Assembly (NCBI GenBank): GCA_949128115.1
Contig: OX421964.1
Coordinates: 49,206,601 to 49,270,600 of the forward strand
Reading direction: 5' to 3'
Length of the DNA: 64,000 nt
Source of the DNA: Anaspis maculata
Lineage: Eukaryota > Arthropoda > Insecta > Coleoptera > Scraptiidae
Part shown: positions 46,901-58,900 of the stretch, piece after piece
How the letters are laid out: every line of letters starts with the position of its first letter
Position numbering within the stretch: the stretch's first letter is position 1
Position numbers and translations under genes: made by a program
The notes under the pieces: generated by a model
Database searches by the model: none
What the model saw: only the letters and a program-made list of their open reading frames with translations
What the model was told of the DNA's origin: nothing

Positions 46901-49900
46901 CCTCATCAGAATGGTACTATCATCAAGGTGAAATGTCCTCAGTCGGCAAAACAAAAGACCATACAGGAAGCCATACAGACCAATCAACAATTTTGTTTGG
47001 AGAGAAATTCTCAGCTTAAACGGACACACAACAACTATTTTCAAGTACAAGGACATATTGGCCTGACAAAATAAAAACAAAATTGACTGACTTCTATATC
47101 AAAATTTTACTGCCCTAGATCATCGATTTGCGGGCTTGTAGGAGCATGCCCATTCGAGAAAGTTGAAATGCCATGACTTTTTTCCCATCAACGGTTCTTA
47201 GGTACTGGCCACTTTTCGATACTCAAACGCGTATCTAGTGGGGTCGATACACAATAAAAAACGGTACTATACGGCATTTGATGATACAGAAAATTCCTTT
47301 TGCATGAGTGTTCTACAAGGTCTATCGAACGATATTAGAAGGGGAAGCACAAAAGCTTCCCTTTGGGGGGGGGGGGGGGGGGGGCGCGGGGGGCCCTATC
47401 AAGTTGACGGTCCAAGAACTCCTGCCAAACCATCTTTCAATTTCGTTGTATCACTCAAATGGGGATGATGTGACTCCATTGAGAATCTCGATGGCATTGG
47501 TCGCCATGTCTCTCCCATCCTTCATGCTCGAAAAAATAATTTCTTCGGGAGGTCAGAGAAATTACTTTTTATTTTTTTATATATACAAGAGGACGCAAAG
47601 GTGGCATATTTTGTGTCTTAACCTGTTATATGGCATTCCCAAAATCCTATTATGGAGTCAATTTTTCAAATTCCCAATTTTGGACTGATTGGTAGACTAA
47701 GAATTAGGTATTTTTCAACATCCAGGTCAAAAGTACTTTTTCCAATGTCCAACTGGATGTTATTGAAATAATCGCAGGGGTGGATAGACTGAACTATTTT
47801 CCAAACATTATGTCGAGGAAATCAATCTTAAACCGCACATGGAGAGTACACACAATATTTTTCTTTCGGTCGGTCGAATTGTGATGCCTACTACGCCCGT
47901 CAGAGAGAACGCTGAGTATCGCCAGCCTAAACTAGTATGAAAACAGCCTAAACAAATTCAAAACTGACTAAAACTGTGAGTGCCAACTCAGAATTGAATG
48001 TCGAACCACATGATGAGTGTTTTAGGCAGTTTTGAATTCGTTTTGGCTGTTTTCATACTAGTTTAGTCTGGCAATGCCCAGCGTTCTCCCTGACGGACGT
48101 AGTAGGCATCGCAATTCGACCGACCGGAAGAAAAATAATATGTGTTCTCTCCATATGTGCGGTTTAGGATTGATTTCCTCGGCATAATGTTTGGAAAATA
48201 GTTCAGTCTATCCACCCCTGCGATTATTCCGATGATAACATCTAGTGGAACATTGAAAAAAGTACGTCTGAACTGGATGTTAAAAAATACCTAATTCTTA
48301 GTCTACCAATCAGCCCAAAATTGAGAATTTGAAAAATTGACTTCATAATAGGATTTTGTGAATGCCATATAACAGATTAAGACACAAAACATGCCACCTT
48401 TGCGTCCTCTTGTATATATAAAAAAATGAAAAGTTATTTCTCTGACCTCCCGAAGAAATTATTTTTTCAAGCATGAAGGATGGGAGAGACATGGCGACCA
48501 ATGCCATCGAGATTCACAATGGAGTCACATCATCCCCATTTGAGTGATACAACGAAATTGAAAAATGGTTTGGTAGGAGTACTTGGACCGTCAACTTGAC
48601 AGGGCCCCCTGCGGCCCCCCTAAGGAGAAGCTTTCGTGCTTCCCCTTCTAATATCGTTTGTTAGGTCTTGTAGAACACTCATGCAGAAGGAATTTTCTGT
48701 ATCATCAAATGCCGTATAGGAATGGCTACCAACCCCACTAATCGTACTACGATACGTAATACGAATTTTATACGAAACAAGTGCATTCTAATGGAACGAT
48801 TCCAACAAAAATCAAATGAGCTGAGGTCATTCACGAAGATAACCACACAGGCAGCCAGACACACAAACAAACAGACAGACAGACTGACTCAAACGGACGG
48901 ATCTGGCAGTGGCGGACTAAGGGAATTGGGGGCCCTGCCCTGGGCGGAATTGTGGGATGGGGCCCCTAAGGAGTGAAAGTTGAGAATATGAAGGAGGACC
49001 GGCAGACTTTTTGGCCCGTCCTGTCCTGCCGCGATTAAGCAAAAGCCTAAGAAACAAAAAAATTAGTTGTTAATTTGACTATCAATCACACTGGCGTAGA
49101 CAGAATTAGAGGGTAAAGGCAACGACGAAGGTGCAAGTCGACGAGAGGTAGCGCCGTAGGCGGAATTTTTTTCACATAATAATAATAATGCTGATGATAA
49201 TTGGTATATTTCATGCGTTCTGCGACTTCGGTTTTTGACGTTTTTACCAAAATTATAATCAAACTTTCTTCCCTGAAAAATTTCGTGCTTCTTGAAAATT
49301 TTCGCCAGAAATTTTTTCTCTACCGGTTTAGTGTGGGATGAAGTGCCGTGGGCGCTTGGAAGGTATGGGAGTGGAGTCATTCGCAGCACCTACAAGAGAA
49401 TTTTTAGGTTCCAGCTTTGGATGTTGAATTGGATTTGGACTGTTGACTCAATGCTAATACCTACTAGTATATACAAAATCAGGGAAATATGGATTTCCAC
49501 TGCCTGCAGGGCGCAGAAAAGATAATTTTGTTGTTTTGTCTCTACCCTCTTATGGAAAAGAATAAAAATTCCAAAGGCTTGAGGCCCCTGTCACTATAAT
49601 ATCCAGGGCCGGGGCCCCTGAAGCCTAAAGTGAAAATAATTCTCAGAGATTCCGTGATGCAGACACACCTCTATTGCCGGTGTGTAGGCCCCCAAACCTT
49701 TTGTTATGGGGCCTGCCAAGGTAACTTAAAAAAAAAAACAATGTTACTCACCTAAGTAATATTCAAAAGAATAAAGACCATTGAGGGAAAACATTGGAAA
49801 ATTGATTTTATCCCAATTTTTTTGCAGTACTTTTTACAAACAAAAGGAATTGGGGACCGCATCAGATGATTGAGGCCCCGAGGCCCGGGGCGGACCGCCC

Positions 49901-52900
49901 CCTCCGCCCTCCCTTTAGTCCGCCACTGCAGACAGACAAACAGACTAGACGGAGTAGGAGTAGTAGTAGTAGTAGTAGTGGTAGTGGTAGTGGTAGTGGT
50001 AGTGGTAGTGGTAGTGGTAGTGGTAGTGGTAGTGGTAGTGGTAGTGGTAGTGGTAGTGGTAGTGGTAGTGGTAGTGGTAGTGGTAGGAGTAGCAGTAGCA
50101 GTAGCAGTAGCAGTAGCAGTAGTAGTAGTAGTTCTTTGCGGTTTTGTTATTTACTTCCAGTGTATAGTTTCAAATACATATACACATTTGTGCAGCCTGC
50201 ATTGTTTTGCAATTGCAATATTACTTTACAATGTTTGTCCCTTTATAATCAGATATCAGAATCAGATCAGGTTAGAGTATCAGTATATTGTAGATCTAGA
50301 TAGTGTGATCACGTGAGAAAAATAATCAATTTGAAAAAAATTACAATTTTAAAAATCGTAGCAACGAAATATATTGGCGTAATACCACGATGTCACAAAT
50401 CTTTACTACTGCTATTTACATCGCCTATTTCTCAGAAAACATCATAACACCATGTGTGCAGAAAGTGATCACTACCTATATCATGAATGACTCATCGCGG
50501 AGAACAGCTGCAGCGGGCGGCAAATAACAAAGAAAGATTTTCAAAATGTGTTTCTGGAGGCACCATTCATGCTACAGAAATTCTAAAAACAGATTTATGT
50601 TTGATATTTTTAGTACTTCAAAATGACTACCTGCGATTTTTGAAAAAATCAAAATTATTTTGTAAAATTGAAAAAGAAATTGAAAAAAATTTTGGATTTT
50701 TTTTTGACTAGTGCATCAAATATAATCGAAATCTGAGTATAACCCTTTTTTTAGATCTAAAATCAGACTGATAGTTTTCTCAAAAACATTTTATTACTTT
50801 TGATGTATTTTCTCTCTGTCGCACACTTGGTACTCAATTTCAGTCCCCTTTAGCCTTAAGTCAGATTTTTTTGATTTAAATCAGATTTTTTTTATTTGCT
50901 ATCAGATTTTTCCGGAAATCTGTGGTAATTAGGGCTAAAATACAGTACAAATATCAATACCCTTCCGGTGTCCAGATCCTCGTGTTGGATAAAAAAGTCA
51001 AAAAAAATCGATTTTTTTCAAATCTAAATCGGATTTTCTTGATTCAAACCAGATTTTTTTATTCAGATCAGATTTTCCCGGTTTCAATCAAATTTTTTGC
51101 CAATTCAAAGAATCTGTGGTAATTAAGGCTAAAATATAGTACAACATATCGATACTCTTCCGGTGTCCAGAATAGATCCTCTGTTTCTTTTATACATTTT
51201 TGAAGTTCTCGTTTTTTCCAAAGAAGCTGGAACTCATAATAAGTGTACTTCAATGCCAATTGTAACTCATACTGTATTGAACAATATGCAATAATTTACA
51301 ATAGGTACTTATCAAAACAACAGGTGTTCTTACGTCTTGGGGATGGTTCGTCATTCGTCGGGGGTGGGGTAGGCTGATTGTGGTGGTTTACGAGATTTTA
51401 TATTTGCTCAGCGCTCAGAAAAAAAATGTCGGTACGAAGAGGAGATTGAGTTTGGCGGTATTCCCTGAAGAAAACTGTACCGGGGAATCAAAGACAATGA
51501 AATGATTCAAATCAAAGACAATGAAATGATTCAAATCAAATGATTTAAATAATAGTGCAAGCGGTACACACCTAAAAACACATCGATACTGCATTTTGGA
51601 GTGCAGTGACGAGATTTGGTATGGGCATACTTTATACCAAGACAAGCGATTTGACCCGCAGCACTCGATATTTTGTCCCTTAGGGGGCCAATGGGGGCCC
51701 TCCAAATTTTCAAGATGCAAGAACTTCCACATGACGCTCATTGAGTATCGTCATGTATGTCATAAGTGGAGCTTGCGGATCTATTGAAAATATTTTCATC
51801 AATTGTCGTTGTGTCCGATTCATTCTTCACACTTGAAAGAAAATTCTTTGGCAGAGGTCAAAAAAACTGTTTTTATTTTTTCTGCTATGCAAGGAGACGA
51901 TAAATTCATATTTTCTGTTGCGTTCCCAACTAAATCGGATTCCCTAAAACCAATTATAAAGAAATTTTTCTTGTAATGGTATTTTTCAAAGAAGTGGTGA
52001 CCTCTTCAGTACCTCTTTTCCAAGAGCATTTCTTTCTATGTCCCCACTGGATATCACTCGTAATTTTTGCAGGAATGGAGACCTCGAACTCTTTTCCTGG
52101 TAGTTGCGAAGCAACATGACTCTAAAACGCCCAAGGAAGCCCAAAATTTTTTTTTCTGCTGAGCCGTCCAACTTACAATATTTTGATTTTATAGTAGGAG
52201 AGACGCGGACCAGTATTCAATCCAGGCTGCAGGCGCAGGCGATTTGGTTTCAACAGAAAATATTCTTCCATGCCGTGTTTTATTGCAGTACAACAAAACG
52301 CAGAGTCGTCAGGTATAAGTAGGTATATTTTCCGGTAGATTTTATTCGCCTAGACTAGATCTTATTTATTTGCGCGTTTCCCCTACTACAAAATCAACAT
52401 GCCAAAAATTTGACGGCCTAGCAGAAAAAAAAAGTTTTAGGGCTCTCTTGTGTGTTTTGAAGCCATGTTGCATGGAAATTACTAAGAAAAGAGTTCAAGC
52501 TTCTCATATCTGCAAAAATTTACAGTCTTATCCACTAGGAACATTGAAAAAAATGCTGTTGAAAAAAGTGTACTGAAGAGGTCACCTCTTCTTGGGAAAA
52601 TGATATTGCGAAAAAATTGTCTTCATATTTGGGCTTACGGAACGCGATTTAGTTGGAAACGCAACAAAACATATGAATTTATCGTTTCCTTGCACAGCAG
52701 AAAAAATAAAAACAGTTTTTTTGACCTCTGCGAAAGAATTTTTTTTTCAAATGTGATGAATGAATCGGACACGACGACATTTGAAGACCCGTAAACTTCA
52801 CTTATGACATACATGACGATACTCAATGATTATTTTGTGAAAGTTCTTGTATCTTGAAAATTTGGAGGGCCCCCATTGGCCCCCTAAGGGACGAAATATC

Positions 52901-55900
52901 GAGTGCTGCGGGTCAAATCGCTTGTCTTGGTATAAAGTACGCCCATGCAAAATCTCGTTACTGCACTCCAAAATGCGTTATGCTTTTGCGTACCGCTCCC
53001 ACTATAAAAAAATCGGTTGATTTATATTACGATTTAAATAATGATTTAAATCAACTTGATTTAAATATTCGCACCCTGCCTTGAACTATGTCGGTTACTT
53101 CGTGGGATTTTGAAGATGGATTTACAAGTTGGAAATGGTCTTAATCGTGATAGGGGACCTCAAAACAGATATATCCGTCGAAATCTCGTGAACAATTTTT
53201 AGCGCGTTCACAATACTTCCCCTCCTCGTTGAGTGGTGGGTCGGGAAATCCCCACCCATGCCAATGAAATTCCGAGTGAAATTCCATCAAACCATTTTTG
53301 AATATCCTGAAGCACTCCTGAAATATCCTGAATTGAAAATTCACCGATTTACTTGAAAATTGAATTTTTATGAAAAAAACTAGTTTTTGAGGATATTTCA
53401 GGAATGCTTTAGGATATTTTGAAATCGTTTGATGGACTTTCTTGAGCATGAACAGCGGGATATGATATATACGCCGATTTACACGACTCTAGGACTCTAC
53501 CTCTTTTGGTTTATGAGTTATCACTTTTTCTTCTTCTTTTTTCTTCTTCATCCTGTACACAGAGCCTCCACGTCTATCACTGATGTCAACACTTCTGAAT
53601 CGGAAAATTATGGTTGATGCAACAACTATACCAAGTGGCATGTTTTAACCATAAAATGCAGAGTCCACCCATATTTTAGCGCCTAACGTCCGAACTAAAT
53701 ATTAGCAAATACAAATTTTTCGAACGGGTAATTGTTAAAATGCTTATTGCTCGAAATACAAATTATTCGAAGAGCAATTCTTCGAATGTATCAATCTATA
53801 GAAATAAAATTTTTCGAAAGTACGTATCAATTGTTCGAAAAGGTAATTAATTCGAAAAATTGAAGTAACGGGTGGTGAATGCTGGGCGATTCGGATACAT
53901 GTTATTTACTATTCCACTACTCTTTGACCTGTGCCATAGGTTGAGCAGCGATAATATTAGGTACATAAGCAAATTCGAAATTGGGGCCTGCGGGTAGGGT
54001 AGGGTTACCTCCGGTCCTACCACCGATTTTTGATTCGACAACAGCTTGAGACACGAAAAGGCTGTGTACATGGACCTTGTCAGGTAGGCCCGAAGGGCGG
54101 TTATCTCCGGTCTTACCACCGATCTTTGATTCGACAACAGTTTGAGACACGAAAATCTGAGCACAAGAATTTCGAACAATTGATGCGTTCGAATAATTGG
54201 TCTTCGATTAAATTGCTTTTCGGTAAGTTTCACATTCAAGTAGTTGCCCATCAAACAAATTGCTTTTCGATCAATTGATTTTCGAACAATTGCTTTCGAA
54301 CAATTGATTTAGGAAAAGTGATATTCGAACAATGGGGTCTTATATAAAATTACAAAATACGATGATATTGCCCTAGGTCAATGCCCGAGTGAATAAAATT
54401 AATTACTGTTCAGTTCAAAAAATATTTAAACAATCTTTGGCATCAAGAAAGGAAATAGAAATTCAGCTCATCACAGTCCATCTGTTTGAATCGAGTAAAT
54501 GAGCGCTCCAAAAACTGTGTCAACGACAAGGCGCTGCTAAGTCCCGGAGAAGAATCTCTCAAAAAATGATTTCTTCGAGTTTTTCAATGAATCACCAGAA
54601 AAAGAGAACCAAAACCTGTAAGGAGAAATCGCAAAATAACGCAACTGGAGTAGAACCAAGTGGTAATGTCCAACCAAAAACCAAATGCTCGATTGCCGGC
54701 TATGAACATGTAATGTGCCGTACTGTGAAGATCCTGATGACGGTCAAATTCCATTACTAAAATATGTTGTGCCTTGGAAGCTCTGAGCGTCGTCAAGCCT
54801 TGTAGAGTGGCTGTCACGTGAGAAAATACCGGACTGCGAGCTGTGGAATACATAAAATCACCAAGGGATTTTAAGGTGCGTTCAGTCAGCTTATTTAGCT
54901 GCAAGTTTTAATTTTAGTCGTAAGCGCTGTCTCGCTTATTGGCTGTTCTGAGGAGGCTGGTTTGTAAGGGCCAATAGGCGTCGCTGCCCTTGCGACTAAA
55001 ATTAAAACTTGCGGCTAAATAAAGCTGACTGAACGCACCTTTAGGCTCAGCAGCAAGCTCATAATATAATTGATATTTTGAAGGGCGCCGGTCGATTTGT
55101 ACAAATTGCGTTCAAGATTTATTTTCCAACAGAAATTTATCGTTGTGAACAAAGGGATGTCTCTTGTCATCGGCACTGAATTTTGTTTTAAACAAAAAAA
55201 AACTATGTTATTGATGTCAAGAGTCAAGATTCTGTGGCAAATAACCGACGTCTTTAATAGGTAGATTGAATACAAACTTATTCCTTCTAGACGCTTCACA
55301 TCTCTGCTAGTTGATAAAAATACCATTCTGACAACGTAAAATATTCCCAACATAACAACTGCTGGAATTACATTCAAGGGATTTACCACTGATATAAGTA
55401 TTATGATTCCCAGGGTCACTAGTGCAATCTAAAAAAAAATGCGCTGTGTTAGATAATCTTGTGGTGACATAAATTTTGCAATGTCTGATGCGGCTCCTGT
55501 ATTGTTTTCGATTTATTTATTTATGTATTTATTGTTGGTTGATTAAAACGACCAACAGGCCTTAACCCCAATAGGTCCCTTCGTTTTGGTTTTTTTGAGT
55601 GCGCATGTGTGGCGCGAATTTCATAAATGTTAGATACCATTTTTTATATTCAAAGAAAATGTTTAATTGAAATTAAGTTCAATGATAAGTTGTGGAAGCT
55701 CAGGAACAACGAAAACGGCAACAGCGCTCAAAACAACAAGACATCGGCGCCAACTGTATGAATACGGCCCAAAGAGAAGATGGCTTTTAGCACACCTGAT
55801 GGACATTACGACTTCAATCGCATGCCAATGGGCTTAAAGAACTCACCAGCATCGTGGCAGCATCTGATACATATATGCCGTGCTGACAGGACTGACAGGG

Positions 55901-58900
55901 ATCGAATGTCTGGTCTACTTAGATGACGTAATTGACTATACATACTTCAGATAACAAATCGCAAGCGAGCCGCGTCTAACCGCTCAGGTAAAAATTGCAT
56001 GCGCCGTGAAGAATATTTTATTTTGCGCGTGATTAAGAGAGGCTCCTTCAAGGTGGAATCACACAAACGCCGCGTTGTGTCAGACGGTACCAGGCACAGA
56101 CCGTTGAAATTCTTTGTTTGCTACTCGCACGCACACGTGATGGTCAGTTTTTTCGAGTAATAAAATAAACAGGTCAGTCAAGTTGAGGGGATGGCAACTT
56201 AAATCAGCTTGAATAAAACAAACGCACCAAAATCGACCTAGAAAGGGCCCGCACGACAACTGTTTTATGATTGTAGTGTGGAAAATAAGTTTTTCCTACG
56301 ACCTTGATATTCTTTCTGAACTGTCACACTATACCTATCTCACTGGACTTTGATATTTTCCAAATAAAAAGTCAAAACAGGAAGTAGGTACAGCAACATA
56401 GAAAACCCTGTATTATTCACTGGAGGAGCGTAGTCGTAGAAAAAACATGGAATGCCTTCTTTACTCGCATGATTTGTAACTCACCTTCGACTCGTGGTCA
56501 AAATCATGCTTGTGAAGAAGTGGATTTTATTCCTTATTGTTCGTACAATATAAATACCATGTGATTCACAACATTCGTATTCGTAAAGTCGCTTTGAATT
56601 TGGAAAATTCGGTCATTCAGCGGATCCAATACCGATGAATATTTTGCTTCTAAAGCCAACCCCGATTTTAAATTTTGTGGATCACCATGGTCTCGACCAT
56701 GGTACTATTTCTGCACGGATATGTATGACAAATTGAAAAAATAATCTTTCGATTTTGGTATGTAGAAAAAGAAATCTTACCTGGAAGGTGTCTATGGCAA
56801 TTACAGGCAGCATTTCATCTATAGCTCCCATATCTTGAGAAAACCGGTTCAAAATTCTTCCAGACGCATTCTGATTGAAAAACCGCATCGGTGCGCAGAC
56901 AATGTTGTAAAACATATTGTTATGCAGATTTCTTGAGGCTCTAATGCACATTGTATAATAACACAGTGTTCTTGTTAGTGTCATAAATACCGTGAACAAT
57001 ACAAGACCGCCGTAGGTGTATAAATATTTGAAAGTATTGGGCGATTTGTCGTTGTGGGTAGAAACCACCCAATACTTCAAGAAAAATTCCGTTCCACTGA
57101 TTCCAACCTGTGTTAAAATAAATGCGAGGAAAACGAACACAACAAAACACGTATTTCCACAGGCACGCAAATAACTGCTGTACACTGCTTTCGAAACTGT
57201 ACCAACAGCTTTTGTTTCTCGTTTGTCTGACTCATCTTTTTGATGTATGTTGAGGAAGCTTTCGCCAGCAGCTTTTGGTATTTCATCTTCTTCCTCCTCA
57301 ATCGTCCTTACGAAAGCATCTACTGATTCTTTTATGTCTTTATACGGGCCACTGACGACGACTTTTCCATGTTTGAAAATGTAAATGCTGTTAACCGATC
57401 TGAGGAATTGTAATTGGTGGGTTACAAGTACTCTGCACTTGCTTGCGAGGTAGCCGTTGATGCAACCTTCAAAAAGCTGTTTGGCAACTGCGGTGTCTAC
57501 GGCTGACAGCGGATCGTCTAGTAAGTAAATGTCAGCATCTCTGTACACGGCTCTGGCTAAGCTTATCCTAGCTTTTTGCCCTCCACTGAGCATGACACCT
57601 CTTTCTCCAACGATTGTGTAATCTCCATGGGGGAGAAGATGGAAGTCGCGTTCCAGAGCACAGACTTTGATCACTTCACCATATCTTTCTAGATCCATTG
57701 CTTGGCCAAACAAAATATTCTGTTGGATGCTTCCAGCGAAAAGCCATGGTTCTTGAGAAGCATATGAAACTGAACCGTTAATCTCGACTGTCCCTCTGAC
57801 GGCTATCAGTTCTTTAAGAATTATATGCAGTAAAGTCGTTTTGCCGGCACCCACCGCACCCACAATACCTACCAGCTGACCAGGCTCAACAGAAAAAGTG
57901 ACATTATGCAAATGGAACTCCGATAGTGATAGAATCCATTTAGCGTAGACATTGCGGAGTGAAATTCTCCCATTTTTGTCGCTTTTAGTACCATCATCAT
58001 CATCAGATTCAATTATCAACTCGTCGTGCATCAGGAAGTTGGAGATTCTCCTGATTGAAATTATTGCTTCGGCCAAATATGCGACGGCAAATGGCAGGAA
58101 TATTCCCAGACTTACGCGTAAAGTAGCATAGAATGTTAGAAGTTCATAAAGGTAGTGTGCCGTTAGTTTTTCTTCGATTGTAACATAACTGAAGACGCCA
58201 ACGCAGAGGGCTATTGTTACAAGAATTATTGAACAGGACACATTGAAGGCTCGGATGTTTGATATTGAACGGATTTCCTTCAACTCCTCTCTGAAAATAG
58301 GTTTACAGTATCAGAATCAGAATTGCCTCTATATGGGTGATTCAGAAGTGTCGGACCACCTTAAAGGTGTGTTATATAGATGCAGTAGAGTGCTGGAAAA
58401 TTAAAAAAAAATCTATGTCGTTTAGATGGACAATAAAGGTTGGTCCTTCGATCGCTTCTATTTTTGTTGTTTCAAAAGATTTTAGTAAACTGTTTATTAT
58501 GGAGTTTAACCACTGAGTCTCCATTGAATTTTTGTTTTCTAAATAGAGTGAATTGTAAATCCTGAAAACTGAACGTTTCCCAAAAGTGTCTGCAAACAGT
58601 CACAGTGGTCCTGTAACCTATGTAGGTTTTAGAGCACAATAAAACATATTCCCTTTTCATAGAATTATTTTGCTTCTGTTTTTTTAGGAAAATTAACTAT
58701 TTGTACTTCATGACTCACCGTGTACAGAAAACAGTAATGTAACACACATTCCGTGTTACAATTCGTCGAAGGACGAATTTTTTTTAAAATTGATGCAATA
58801 TTTATTTGTCAGGATACTGAAACTCTGAATAATTACTCGCAATCTCCTTTTAAAAAAACTACTCTTTATTACTATTGAACTCTCAATGTACACACAACTG

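Larger units (their letters stand above)
41925..53685. repeat. Outer inverted repeat of ABCC intron 7
   Basis: The left arm 41925-42115 and the split right arm 53085-53100 plus 53460-53685 are inverse copies (CATTTTATGGTT, TGCCACTTGGTATAGTT, ATCGGCATATA, CGAAGTAACCGACATAGTTC). All younger insertions of the intron lie between the arms, so an original foldback has been expanded to about 11.7 kb. Confidence 0.65.

Noticed and set aside
49866..50316. Open frames of about 145 codons rich in Ser-Gly or poly-Val
   Set aside because: They translate the AGT/GTAGTG microsatellite; no other coding feature.
54002..54157. A CRISPR-like pair of direct repeats
   Set aside because: Only two copies about 100 bp apart in a eukaryotic intron; a simple tandem duplication.
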